DNA of 64,000 nt from Sphaerolaimus hirsutus (lineage: Eukaryota > Nematoda > Chromadorea > Monhysterida > Sphaerolaimidae), in assembly GCA_964036195.1 (NCBI GenBank), contig OZ038452.1, forward strand, positions 11,650,704 to 11,714,703, read 5' to 3'. The notes under the pieces are model-generated. The model made no database searches. It had not been told where the DNA came from and saw only the letters and a list, made by a program, of their open reading frames with translations. This document shows positions 41,145 to 52,142 of this stretch, one piece after another. The translations under genes were made by a program, and so were the position numbers. How positions within the stretch are numbered: the stretch's first letter is position 1; each line of letters opens with the position of its first letter.

Positions 41145-41712
41145 GATCACAGTCTGCACTTTTGGCATTTCAATCATGTTTACACTCAATTCGAGTGTGC
41201 ATATTCGAAGGGTTTATCATTTCCCCTAATCGCTCAGACCATATAAGTGCAACCTAAATTGTCCCATTTCATACTCAAACCACAGCAATGTAGCCCGACG
41301 TAAACTTTTAATTTTGTGGAGTACATGATGTGCATGTGCAAAATGAGCGCACGTGCCGCAGGAGGACCCGGCGACCGGGGACGTGCAGCCGGTGCAGCAA
41401 AGCGGGCAGGTGCGCGAGGGGGCCGCGTCCGCGCCCCCGCCCCCGAGCAGCGAACGCCAGCGCGATGGACGACGCCGACGCCGACGATGGTCTGAGGCAA
41501 TGGACGCCGGCGACACGGTTGGCTTGGCTTCTGTTCACAGATTTCATGTTTTTTGTCCTGCGGAATATATTCCTAATTTTGTTTTGTCCGTATTGGCGTG
41601 TTTTTAATGACATAAATACAGTATATGAAGCGTCCACTTCTAAAAGTCGATACGGTCCACTTCTAAAAGTTTATAAAGTTTCCAAACTAGTTTAAAATTG
41701 ACTTCTAGACGT
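41145..41712 (+). repeat. Host block W (partial): end of a tandemly repeated 2.3-kb unit
   Basis: From GATCACAGTCTGCAC to GACGTGGCGTC this matches 46797-47338 and 49706-50280 nearly base for base. It contains one copy of the Pro/Arg-rich exon-like segment. The part of the unit left of it is missing; the LTR element ends exactly at its first base. Confidence 0.9.
41362..41517 (+). CDS. Exon-like Pro/Arg-rich segment, copy 1
   Basis: Acceptor GTGCCGCAG, then 52 codons: EDPATGDVQPVQQSGQ, VREGAASAPPPPSSERQ, RDGRRRRRRWSEAMDAGDT, up to a possible donor ACG|GTTGGC. Very GC-rich against AT-rich flanks. Other registers and the minus strand are also open because of the composition, so the frame choice rests on the acceptor. 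Repeated at 47013 and 49921 with one or two changes. Function unknown; disordered, basic. Confidence 0.4.
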
Positions 41713-41771
41713 GGCGTCGCACGTTGCCCTGTACATTTTTTTCAATTTTCCAATTTTTTCAAGCTCAGCTG

Positions 41772-43725
41772 TAGTGATGTAAAAAGCGCCAGACTTTTGG
41801 CGCCAAGCGCCAAAAGCGCCGGCGCTTTTGGGATGCGAGCGCCAAGCGCCAATGGCGCCACAACAAAATAGCGCCATGCGCCAAAAGCGCCATGGCGCTT
41901 TTCTAGACCACGGCGCCAAGCGCCAATGGCGCCAGAGGATGTTGGCGCCAAGCGCCAATAGCGCCAGCGCCAAAAAAATTTGCTGCTCATAACGTGCACT
42001 AGTTAACAACGACAGCGAATGTCAACTAGTTCCCATCCCAATCGAATGGTTGCTAATGAGTTACTCTACCCAGTGTTGTATACACATATACGGTATTTAC
42101 TTCATTCCGGCCTAGTAAACACCTTCCCGGTCACGTCCGGCACCCATTTTTTGATTTTACTTCTTACATCCTATCCCCAGTTCTAGGGCGCCCCAGAGGC
42201 TGAAACTTGGGGGAGATATTGGCGCAACCCCCCTCTACTTCGCATGAATTGGAGGGGTCGCGGCGACCCCTCACAGTGTGGGTCGCTCTAGGTGCAAAAA
42301 TTTTTTTTGTCTTTTTTGGTGTCCCACAGCAGGTCCGGCACCCGCTGATTTCTGAGCTGTGGGAGGGGTATAAATCTAGATTTTTTGGGATGTGTTACCA
42401 ACACCACTCCCCTACCATGCACTATTCAATAATGTGAGATTAATGTGAAACATTTCTCAAAAATTCGCATATTCTCTAAAAAACACCACTCCCCAATAGC
42501 TGGATGACAAAAAAATCACTTTTTTATTAGACACTTGAAGAGATGGATTACGATACATTAAAGGGAAGGGTTTGATGTTTAAAGTTATGTAAAGAACCAT
42601 ACCTCTAAAATGCCTACATTGCAAAATTCACTTAGGGCGAATTTTATGACATCATAATGACATCATTGCAGGAACAAAAATTTACAAAATTTACACTTTG
42701 AAATTCCCCCCAAGTAAATTTTGCAATGCATGCATTTTAGAGGTATGGTTCTTTACAAAACTTTAAACATCAAACTGTTCCCTTTAAAGTATCGTACACC
42801 AGCTCTTCAAGTGTCTGAGAAAAAAGTTCCAAAAAGTGAATTTTTTGCCATCCATCTATTGGAGAGCAGTGTTTTTTAGAGAAAAAGAGAATGTTTTAGA
42901 AATTTTTCACATTTATCTCACATTATTGAATAGTGTATAGTAGGGGAGTGGTGTCGGTAACACATCCCCAAAATTTTAGATTTATACCCCTCCCACAGCT
43001 CAGAAAACAGCGGGTGCCGGACCTGCTGTGGGACACCATAAAAGCCAAAAAAATTTGCACCTAGGTCGACCCATCCTGAGAGGGGTCGCCGCGACCCCCC
43101 AAATTCATACGAAGTAGAGGGGGGTTGCACCAATACCTCCCCCAAGTTTCAGCTTCTGGCGTGCCCTAGAACTGGAGATAGGGTGTCACAAGTAATATCA
43201 AAAATAGGGTGCCGGACGTGACCGGGAAGGTGTTTACATTGCACATACCAACAATACAACATCATTTTCAGCATAATGCAACACTATGTATTTGAACACC
43301 GCTCATGAGCTAGCTTTGAATTGGGATGGGAACCATTAGGCCCATTATTTGGGAAACTTTTTCGAAACTCCTTGCAATTGCATGGGCATAGTTTACAAAA
43401 TCAGTAGATAGAGGGTTTGTTATTCCTGGAATACACTTACAGTAACACATTTTCTTATGTAAATTATGCACACAAGGTCTTTTGACATAAAATAATGATA
43501 AAATTTTTGAACTTCTTGGCGCTTTTTAAAACGCTAGCGCCAAGCGCCAATGGCGCCACGGCATCATAGCGTCAAGCGCCAAAAGCGCCGTGGCGCTATT
43601 CCGTAGCACAGCGCCAAGCGCCAATGGCGCCACAGCAAAAAGGCGCCAAGCGCCAAAAGCGCCATGGCGCTTTTTGCTTTGGCACTAGCGCCAGGCGCCA
43701 GCGCCATGGCGCTTTTACATCACTA
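41772..43725. mobile_element. TAGTGATG-type hAT-like element, GGCGCC cargo, 1954 bp
   Basis: Left end TAGTGATGTAAAAAGCGCC, right end GGCGCTTTTACATCACTA, exact 8-bp duplication CTCAGCTG at 41764-41771 and 43726-43733. Block Y has the single CTCAGCTG empty site at 47909-47916. The outer arms are GCGCCAAGCGCCA words. The middle holds the long palindrome 42115-43237. Confidence 0.93.
42115..43237. mobile_element. 1.1-kb palindromic fold-back element
   Basis: Left end GTAAACACCTTCCCGGTCAC and its inverse at the right. The two arms match almost throughout (TCTAGGGCGC, CTACTTCGCATGAATT, GTCGCGGCGACC, GTGGGAGGGGTATAAATCTA, CACCACTCCCC, TGACATCATTATGATG at the centre near 42655). Because the arms are inverted copies, matching 75-76-codon frames appear on opposite strands; these are shadows. 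A single arm is at 14283-14512 and a related large one at 51090-56290. Confidence 0.85.
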
Positions 43726-43805
43726 CTCAGCTGCCACTTAAAAGATAGGTCGTCCACGTTATTTTATACAAAAGTACAATAAAGTCACTATCTTTATGGG
43801 AAAAA

Positions 43806-44394
43806 TATCGTATTTGCTTGAATAATCCCCATGGGGGATTATTATTCCGTCAGACTTTTTTAGGGGGGAACTATTCGAGGGGGGAATTATTATTTCATCA
43901 AAATTTTCTAGCATGTTTCTATCAAATAATTTCACAGAATATGCTGTACTAACACCATTTTAGTTAAAATTGGGCACAACAAATTGATTAAATCTTTTAA
44001 GGGGGGATTATTCAAGGGGTGGGGGGCAGGCCTGATACGCACATCTGCCCGTTACGCACATCTGCCCGTTACGCACATCTGCCCGTTACGCACATTTGCC
44101 CGTTTGTTTCACTTGACACTTTTTCAAGTGATTTTCAGATATGAGTGAAGTGAAAAAAGTTCACTAATGTCATTGCGCAACTTTTTTCACTTTACTCATA
44201 CCTGAAAATCACTTGAAAAAGTGTCAAGTGAAAAAAACGGGCAAATGTGCGTAATGGGCAGATGTGCGTATCAGTGCACCCCTATTCAAGGGGGGCGGTA
44301 TAATTATTTTTTCCTCACTCGTCCTAGAGGGGGGATTATCCGGGGGGGGATTATTCAAGGTGGGAACTTTTCAAGCAAATATGGTAGTTAGAAA
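43806..44394. mobile_element. CGTATTTGCTTGAATAATCC fold-back element with nested ACGCAC array
   Basis: Ends CGTATTTGCTTGAATAATCC and TTTTCAAGCAAATATGGTA. Between them, at about 44030-44275, lies a CTGATACGCACATCTGCCC array with CACTTGACACTTTTTCAAG hairpin words. The sister copy at 47990-48680 contains the same nested array, longer, so the nesting predates the block duplication. Confidence 0.7.
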
Positions 44395-44536
44395 TGTGTT
44401 GCTTTCTGCAGTTTATTCGGGTGGTCGTCTAATCTACTGTAAATCCTCGAAAGTCCTCAGGGGAGTTATTTTTTCGGGGGTGCACAGATACGCACATCTG
44501 CCCGTGAGTAAATCCTGGATGCCGGCCTGACACAAG

Positions 44537-45085
44537 TAGGGTGTCAACTTTCCGTTTCCCGTTTTCCGCTTTCCGCAGGCAAAATTTTTTCCGTTTCCGT
44601 TTCCGTTTTCCGGCTGCTAAATTTTTTTTCCGTTTCCGTTTCCGTTTTTCCGGCCCATTTTCCGTTTTCCGGCTAAATTTTCAGTTTTTCCGTCTTTTTT
44701 CCGTTTTCCGGCTCAATTGTCTGTTTTTCCAACTTTTTTTCATTTTCCAGCTCAATTTTCTGTTGCCGAACTGGTAAACATGCATGAAAATTCATAATTA
44801 TGTGAATTTTATACATTTCTAGCAAGATTTCAGCTAATTTTTTTATTTACAGATAAATTTCTGCTAATTTTTTCCCATTTCCGGCAAAATTTCAGCAAGT
44901 TTTTTTCGTTTCCGGCATAATTGCAGCAAATTTTTCCGTTTCCGTTTCCGTTTTCCGGCCATTCATTTTTCCGTTTTCCGGCAAGTGCAAAATTTTTTCC
45001 GTTTCCGTTTCCGTTTTCCGGCAAGTTCAAAAAATTTTCCGTTTCCGTTTCCGTTTTCCGCCAAAAAGTTTTTGTTGACACCCTA
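44537..45085. mobile_element. TAGGGTGTCA hAT-like element, copy 3
   Basis: 549 bp, ends TAGGGTGTCAACTTTCC and TTTTTGTTGACACCCTA, exact 8-bp duplication GACACAAG at 44529-44536 and 45086-45093. Block Y has the uninterrupted site CCTGACACAAGGTGCAC with GACACAAG once at 48831-48838. The CCGTTTTCCG cargo is shared with the copies in the LINE. Confidence 0.95.
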
Positions 45086-45310
45086 GACACAAGGTGCACA
45101 AGTGCCGCCCAAGTAATGCAAAAGTGGTGCCCAAGCAATGCACATGTATTCTCAAGTAAAAAGTTGCCCGGTGCACAAGTAAATGCCGGGTCCGGTGCCA
45201 AAGTAAGGGCACTTAGTTGGGCACCGGGTCTACTTGGGCACCGGTATTATAACTTGTGCATCTGCCCGACTTGGGCACCAGTTTTACTTGTGCACCGGTC
45301 TGGCGCCTTT
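45086..45310. repeat. GGTGCCCAAGTA word array in block X
   Basis: Opposed CCCAAGTA and TACTTGGGCACC words, sister of 48839-49055 in block Y and of 8218-8440 and 10155-10335. Confidence 0.7.
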
Positions 45311-45436
45311 GGAATTTACATATATAGAAACTAAAAATTAACTGGGGAATAATGAGAATCTAAAAGGTGATTGGGGGGGGGTGGATTTAGTGGGTAGTAG
45401 CCAAAAAATTTGCCCCCGGTATAGACAAATAGATAG

Positions 45437-45494
45437 ATGCACGCGCACGGCCTCCGGGATGGATCCTATAATACACTCTACAAACTGCGGAACA
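45437..45494 (+). CDS. Exon-like segment c, copy in block X
   Basis: After AGATAG, ATG opens MHAHGLRDGSYNTLYKLRN, with a weak donor A|GTGAAA. Conserved at 49185 and 50287, where the left neighbour differs, so the segment edge is sharp. Phase does not fit exon-like segment a directly. May be a gene piece or part of the repeat. Confidence 0.25.
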
Positions 45495-45683
45495 GTGAAA
45501 ACTACTGTTTCCGAAAAGAGAACAATTTTTTTCTCATCTCATTTTTCTCATTGTTTGAGAAATCCGTGCTCAATCATTCCCGCCACTTTATCGTCAAACG
45601 ATTTTCACACTATGAATAAAAACATGCAATGCTGTAATCATATTCACACTTGTATGTTAAATGGGTAAATTGATTCTCAGGTG

Positions 45684-46515
45684 CAGGGTTGGCAAAATCT
45701 CAGAAAAAAATAAAAATAAAATAAAAATAAAATGGAAAATTATAGAATAAAATACAATAAAATAAAATGGAAAATTAATAAAATAAAAATACAATTTTAC
45801 TAAAATTCGAATTTTTGTAAAATTTTAGTAAAATTGTACAATAATTCGAATTTTTGTACAATTTTAGTAAAATTTTACAAAAACTCGAGTGTCTGTTAAT
45901 TTGTATAGAAAGTTTTCTATCATGTTGCTCAAGTTCCTAGCTGCCAATTTGCAGAACTAGTGCCTTGTTGTATCTTTCATTGTTGTGATTGAAACATATC
46001 GTTGCTCAAAATTGCAAATTTTCACATTTTTAAAAATATTTTCACCTCAAAGATCACTAATTTATGTGATTTGCTTCCCATTTTCTTTGTTCCATACCTT
46101 GAAAAAGCCTATATATTGAACCCCGCAAGCCCTCCCCCACCCAAATAAAACAACCAAATTTTAGGTATCTTCCCTTGGGAGGAGCAATTAGATGCATATA
46201 TCCAGGACCTCCTGAGGGTCAAAATACAAAATGCCTACCTCACAACTCGTGTCAAAAGTTAACATAAATTTTTTTGTATTCATCTGCATGCTTCTAGCAT
46301 GCACATTGTTTTATGTCGTTGCATCCAAGAATTCCGATTTTTTGTAAAAATTTTGTAAAATTTTTGTAAAATGGTTTCATTTTATTTTATTAATGACATT
46401 TCATAATAAAATAAAATAAAATAAACTGAAACATGAATAAAATAAAAATAAAATACAATTTTAATAAAAATAAAATACAATTTTAGTAAAAAGAATTTTA
46501 CTAAAACCAACCATG
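45684..46515. mobile_element. CAGGGTTGG hAT-like element, 832 bp
   Basis: Ends CAGGGTTGGCAAAATCTCAG and ACTAAAACCAACCATG, exact 8-bp duplication CTCAGGTG at 45676-45683 and 46516-46523; block Y holds the single site at 49424-49431. A-rich word arrays flank a unique middle (about 45885-46370). It inserted across a splice acceptor and rebuilt it through the duplication. Confidence 0.95.
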
Positions 46516-46520
46516 CTCAG

Positions 46521-46592
46521 GTGGATCAAGGGGCGCCGTTGCTGGCCCACATTCCCGAACCGAGCGTCATCGTGCTGAACGACGCATCCATG
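46521..46592 (+). CDS. Exon-like segment a, copy in block X
   Basis: Acceptor TCTCAG, then 24 codons VDQGAPLLAHIPEPSVI, VLNDASM, then donor ATG|GTTCGT. Protein-like and phase 0, so it could be spliced to segment b (also phase 0). The identical segment in block Y differs at one residue (49429-49500). Function unknown. The acceptor sits in the target duplication of the element to its left. Confidence 0.4.
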
Positions 46593-47012
46593 GTTCGTTT
46601 GCATTGTTCTGAAGTATTCACAGCGTGTAGAGTTGGCGCCGTTTTGATGCATGCTTCTGTGCTGACGGCAGTAACGCCCTGCGGACACGCGAAAAATAAC
46701 TCCTACCGTATTTGCTCAAAATAAGTATGTAGACGGTATGAGCCCTGTCTTACGGCTGCACAGTCCTTGTTTTTACGTGTATCCTGCATCACACAGATCA
46801 CAGTCTGCACTTTTGGCATTTCAATCATGTTTACACTCAATTCGAGTGTGCATATTCGAAGGGTTTATCATTTCCCCTAATCGCTCAGACCATATAAGTG
46901 CAACCTAAATTGTCCCATTTCATACTCAAACCACAGCAATGTAGCCCGACGTAAACTTTTAATTTTGTGGAGTACATGATGTGCATGTGCAAAATGAGCG
47001 CACGTGCCGCAG

Positions 47013-47168
47013 GAGGACCCGGCGACCGGGGACGTGCAGCCGGTGCAGCAAAGCGGGCAGGTGCGCGAGGGGGCCGCGTCCGCGCCCCCGCCCCCGAGCA
47101 GCGAACGCCAGCGCGATGGACGACGCCGACGCCGACGATGGTCTGAGGCAATGGACGCCAGCGACACG
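47013..47168 (+). CDS. Exon-like Pro/Arg-rich segment b, copy 2
   Basis: Same as 41362-41517. Downstream of ACGGTTGGCTTC a stretch of about 45 bp present in the other two copies (TCTGTTCACAGATTTCATG) is deleted. Confidence 0.4.
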
Positions 47169-47344
47169 GTTGGCTTCCTACGGAATATATTCCTAATTTT
47201 TTTTTGTCCGTATTGGCGTGTTTTTAATGACATAAATACAGTATATGAAGCGTCCACTTCTAAAAGTCTATACGGTCCACTTCTAAAAGTTTATAAAGTT
47301 TCCAAACTAATCGAAAATTGACTTCTACACGTGGCGTCTAACAT

Positions 47345-47862
47345 GGGCCAGGCTCATTACGCACAGAAACCCGTTACGCACACGCGCCCGTAACGCACAG
47401 AATCAAAACCCGCCACGCACAGACGCCCGTTACGCACACAACTGGGCCCTGTGCGTGGCGGGCTTCTGTGCGGTGGGTCCCCAGTCGGCCATCTGAGTTC
47501 AGATTTTCATGTGTGTTGAAGTAGTTGACACCTGAAATTTCATCAACTGTTACAGCTGTTTTCTACATGTTTTACATTCGCAATCGCGAAAGTCAAATAT
47601 GTCGAAAACACATGTAACGGTTGGCAAAATTTCGGGTGCCAACTACTGCTACATAGGGAATATAATAGAAGAGAATGTGAAAAATCGCACAAACTTTGTA
47701 CGCACAGAAACTCGGTACGCACAGAAACTCGGTACGCACAGAAACTCGGCACGCACATGGCATCAGCTATGTGCGGGCCGAGTTTCTGTGCGTACCGAGT
47801 TAACTTCTGTGCGTAACGGGCTTCTGTGCGTGCCGAGTTTCTGTGCGTACAGCTACAGGCTC
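47345..47862. mobile_element. Fold-back element, ACGCACAGAAACTCGG cargo
   Basis: 518 bp flanked by the exact 8-bp duplication TCTAACAT at 47337-47344 and 47863-47870. Opposed arrays of ACGCACAGAAAC(C/T)CG and its inverse occupy both ends; the middle is unique AT-rich sequence. The ends are not clear inverted repeats. It sits exactly between blocks X and Y. Confidence 0.8.
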
Positions 47863-49428
47863 TCTAACATTGCCCTGTACATTTTTTTCCATTTTCCAAT
47901 TTTCCAAGCTCAGCTGCCACTTAAAAGATAGGCCGTCCACGTTATTTTATACAAAAGTTCAATAAAGTCACTATCTTTATGGGAAAAATATCGTATTTGC
48001 TTGAATAATCCCGCTGGGGGATTATTATTCCGTCAGACTTTTTAGGGGGGAATTATTATTTCATCAAAATTTTCAAGCATGTTTCTATCAAATAATTTCA
48101 CAGAATATGCTGTATTAACACCATTTTAGTTACAATTGGGCACAACAAATTGATTAAATCTTTTAAGGGGGGATTATTCAAGGGGTGGGGGCAGGCCTGA
48201 TACGCACATCTGCCCGTTACGCACATTTGCCCGTTTTTTTCACTACACTTTTTCAAGTGATTTTCAGGTATGAGTAAAGTGAAAAAAAGTTGCGCAATGA
48301 CATTAGTGAACTTTTTTCACTTCACTCATTTTCAAGTGATTTCAACTTGATAATGTGTCAAGTGAAAAAAACAGTGAAAAACAGCAATTTTTCACTGTTT
48401 TTCACTTGACACATTTTCAAGTGATTTTCAGATATGAGTGAAGTGAACAAAAGTTCACTAATGTCATTGCGCAGCGTTTTTCACTTCACTCATATCTGAA
48501 AATCACTTAAAAAGTGTCAAGTGAAAAAAACGGGCAAATGTGCGTAACGGGCAGATGTGTGTATCAGTGCACCCCTATTCAAGCGGGGCGGTATAATTAT
48601 TTTTTCCTCACTCGTCCTAGAGGGGGGATTATCCGGGGGGATTATACAAGGTGGGAACTTTTCAAGCAAATACGGTAGTTAGAAATGTGTTGCTTTCTGC
48701 AGTTTATTCGGGTGGTCGTCTAATCTACTGTAAATCCTCGAAAGTCCTCAGGGGAGTTATTTTTTCGGGGGTGCACAGATACGCACATCTGCCCGTGAGT
48801 AAATCCTGGATGCTCAAGTAAACCAGGCCTGACACAAGGTGCACAGGTGCCGCCCAAGTAATGCAAAACTGGTGCCCAAGCAATGCACATGTATGCTCAA
48901 GTAAAAAGTCGCCCGGTGCACAAGTAAATGCCGGGTCCGGTGCCAAAGTAAGGGCACTTTACTTGGGCACCGGGCCTACTTGGGCACCGGTATTATAACT
49001 TGTGCATCTGCTCGACTTGGGCACCAGTTTTACTTGTGCACCGGTCTGGCGCCTTTGGAATTTACATAGGTATATAGAAACTAAAAAATTAACTGGGGAA
49101 TTCTGAGAATCTAAAAGGTGATTGGGGGGTGGATTTAGTGGGTAGTAGCCAAAAAATTTGCCCCCCGTATAGACAAATAGATAGATGCACGCGCACGGCC
49201 TCCGGGATGGATCCTATTATACACTCTACAAACTGCGGAACAGTGAAAACTACTGTTTCCGAAAAGAGAACAATCTTTTTCTCATCTCATTTTTCTCATT
49301 GTTTGAGAAATCCGTGCTCAATCATTCCCGCCACTTTATCGTCAAACGATTTTCACACTATGAATAAAAACATGCAATGCTGTAATCATATTCACACTTG
49401 TATGTTAAATGGGTAAATTGATTCTCAG

Positions 49429-49500
49429 GTGGATCAAGGGGCGCCGTTGGTGGCCCACATTCCCGAACCGAGCGTCATCGTGCTGAACGACGCATCCATG
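49429..49500 (+). CDS. Exon-like segment a, copy in block Y
   Basis: Acceptor TCTCAG|GTG, same 24 codons as 46521-46592 except Val for Leu, donor ATG|GTTCGT. This is the undisturbed state of the locus. Confidence 0.4.
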
Positions 49501-49920
49501 GTTCGTTTGCATTGTTCTGAAGTATTCACAGCGTGTAGAGTTGGCGCCGTTTTGATGCCTGTTTCTGTGCTGGCGGCAGTAACGCCCTGCGGACACGCGA
49601 AAAATAACTCCTACCGTATTTGCTCAAAATAAGTATGTAGACGGTATGAGCCCTGTCTTACGGCTGCACAGTCCTTGTTTTTACGTATATCCTGCATCAT
49701 ACAGATCACAGTCTGCAATTTTGGCATTTCAATCATGTTTACACTCAATTCGAGTGTACATATTCGAAGGGTTTATCATTTCCCCTAATCGCTCAGACCA
49801 TATAAGTGCAACCTAAATTGTCCCATTTCATACTCAAACCACAGCAATGTAGCCCGACGTAACCTTTTAATTTTGTGGAGTACATGATGTGCATGTGCAA
49901 AATGAGCGCACGTGCCGCAG

Positions 49921-50076
49921 GAGGACCCGGCGACCGGGGACGTGCAGCCGGTGCAGCAAAGCGGGCAGGTGCGCGAGGGGGCCGCGTCCGCGCCCCCGCC
50001 CCCGAGCAGCGAACGCCAGCGCGATGGACGACGCCGACGCCGACGATGGTCTGAGGCAATGGACGCCGGCGACACG
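49921..50076 (+). CDS. Exon-like Pro/Arg-rich segment b, copy 3
   Basis: As 41362-41517, acceptor GTGCCGCAG. Three near-identical copies of such a GC-rich segment argue for recent duplication rather than purifying selection. Confidence 0.4.
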
Positions 50077-50439
50077 GTCGGCTTGGGTTCTGTTCACAGA
50101 TTTCATGTTTTTTGTCGTGCGGAATATATTCCTAATTTGGTTTTTTTTTGTCCGTATTGGCGTGTTTTTAATGACATAAATACAGTATATGAAGCGTCCA
50201 CTTCTAAAAGTCGATACGGTCCACTTCTAAAAGTTTATAAAGTTTTCAAACTAGTCGAAAATTGACTTCTAGACGTGGCGTCTAACATGCACGCGCACGG
50301 CCTCCGGGATGGATCCTATAATACACTCTACAAACTGCAGAACAGTGAAAACTACTGTTTCCAAAAAGAGAACAATTTTTTTCTCATCTCATTTTTCTCG
50401 TTGTTTGAGAAGACTCAGACCTTCTGTGCATTTTTACCC

Positions 50440-50640
50440 GCTGTGCATGGTTACCCAGCTTGCATTATTCGCTGCCTGGTGTGCATGGTTGCTCGGTGTG
50501 CATGGCGGCTGCCCCTCCATGCACACCGGGCCCCCATGCACACTGGGCCCCCATGCACACCAGGCACCACCATGCGCGCCGGGTATCCATGCACAGCAAG
50601 TTGACATGCACGCCGGGTAGCAAACATGGAGGTCGGCTGC
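50440..50640. repeat. GTGCATGG / CCATGCACACCGGG word array
   Basis: GTGCATGG-type words on the left and inverted CCATGCACA words on the right form a potential hairpin. Yet another cargo word of the fold-back type. It begins where the partial unit after block Y ends. Confidence 0.6.
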
Positions 50641-50659
50641 AGAAATACATCATGTGACC

Positions 50660-51060
50660 AGGGCGGCAAACACAAAAGATATCATACACAATCCTATTGT
50701 TTGCCTTTTTTTTGCCGCTGTGTAACAAGTGTACCGGCAGTTTGCGGCTGGCGCATGGAGTAATTGTAGGCTTATTATAGGCTTGTAGTTGTAGGCTTGT
50801 AGGCGCCATGCAATTCACGGGTAATTATATCACTGATATTTTGGGGTGGGATTTTTTTATTTTCCAATTACACGACCAGCTAACAAAATGGTCAGATGAA
50901 AGAAACTGTAATGTACCGATTAATTATCATTAATTGTCATTTATTCTAATAGAACTGCATACCTCGAATAGAATGGCACATCCAATAGGGCTAGGGCCCA
51001 TTCCGCATGTAGACCCATTATAGACACATTATGCCTGCAGGGGTAAGAAAGAGAGGTGGG
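50660..51060. other. No supported gene
   Basis: Mixed AT-rich DNA. GCATACCTCGAATAGAATGGCAC near 50950-50985 belongs to a dispersed CCAATAGAATGGCA repeat also at 2655, 4130-4210 and 56810-56840. Confidence 0.3.
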
Positions 51061-51583
51061 TAACACCACCCCAAACCGCCCAGCTATCTAAACAGCGTCC
51101 GGATCAAGTCCGGCAGTCAGTTTTCAAACTTACAACTGTGCCGGATCTCCTGCTATGGGGGGCCTATAACTCTGTAGTTTGGGGGGAATATAGCAACATC
51201 CCCCCTCTACTATATACCCATTGGGGAGCAGCGGCGACCCCTGATGTGAGGGTCACCGTTTTGGCAAAAAATTTTTTGCGATTTTCACTGTCCGCGTCTC
51301 AAGTCCGTGGAACTTGGTGGGGATATAGCTGACATCCCATACTGTACACTGAACTGCGAGTGCCAGCGGTCAGCCGAAAGTGTCACTTACTGCACATAAT
51401 CAATTTAAAGCGATGTCAGCATCATTTCCGCACCCATATGCCTTTTTCAAAAAAGTGGGCAATCGACAACTCATTTTACAATATAACATCACTGTAGCAC
51501 ACCATACCATGCGGTGGAAGACTTTTTTCAGCACTGCTTAACAGGAACATACAAAAAGTTAACTTAAATCAAATTTTCCTTTT

Positions 51584-51837
51584 ACACTTGAAAAGTTGGT
51601 TTAGGATGCCCTCTAGGGGAGGGTTTAAGGTGTAAAATGGTGTAAACAACCTTACTCCAAAAATGCCCCACTGAAGAATTTTAATGGGGGTGAATGTCAT
51701 GACGTCACTTATGACATCATGATGCCCCATTAAAATTCTACAGTGATGCATTGTTGGAGTAAGGTTGTTTATGCCATTTTACACCTTAAACCCTCCCCTA
51801 GAGGGCATCCTAAACCAACTTTAAAAGTGTTGAACAA
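51584..51837. repeat. Central palindrome of the fold-back element
   Basis: ACACTTGAAAAGTTGGTTTA, GGATGCCCTCTAGGGGAGGG and ACCTTACTCCAA are followed by their inverses; the centre is near 51710 (TGACGTCACTTATGACATCA). About 120 bp per arm with few mismatches. Confidence 0.85.
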
Positions 51838-52142
51838 AAAATTATGTTACAGTGAATTTTCGGTATGCGACTCTAGGGGGGTTGTGGTGTTGTCATTCTG
51901 CGGTGCTGAACAGGACATTCCATTGTATTGCACAGTATGGTATGGTACTGTGGAATTCTAATAATTACTTTACCATGCTTTTTTTGTAAATATCTAAAAA
52001 TATTAAGGTGGCGGAAAACAGAAATGGAAGACAGAAAATCGAGGCGAGTGACACTTTTGGTGGGTCGCTGACGCCTACCCAGTAGTGTACAATAGGGGGG
52101 GGGGGTGTCGGCTTTATCCCCCCCACATTTCAGCTTCACCAC

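Larger units (their letters stand above)
41713..47344 (+). repeat. Host block X: complete unit with three transposon insertions
   Basis: Starts GCACGTTGCCCTGTAC and ends GGCGTCTAACAT. After subtracting elements 41772-43725, 44537-45085 and 45684-46515 with their 8-bp duplications, it is about 2.27 kb, close to block Y (2.42 kb). It carries a CGTATTTGCTTGAA element, a GGTGCCCAAGTA array and exon-like segments c, a and b. Confidence 0.85.
47863..50286 (+). repeat. Host block Y: unit without the three insertions
   Basis: Parallel to block X but lacking the elements at 41772, 44537 and 45684. It contains the CGTATTTGCTTGAA element (47990-48680), the GGTGCCCAAGTA array (48839-49055) and segments c, a and b. 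A partial copy from segment c on follows at 50287-50410. Confidence 0.9.

Noticed and set aside
41226-41637. Minus-strand frames over segment b (Arg/Ala/Pro rich)
   Set aside because: The GC-rich composition keeps all registers open. The plus strand has the better acceptor, though confidence stays low.
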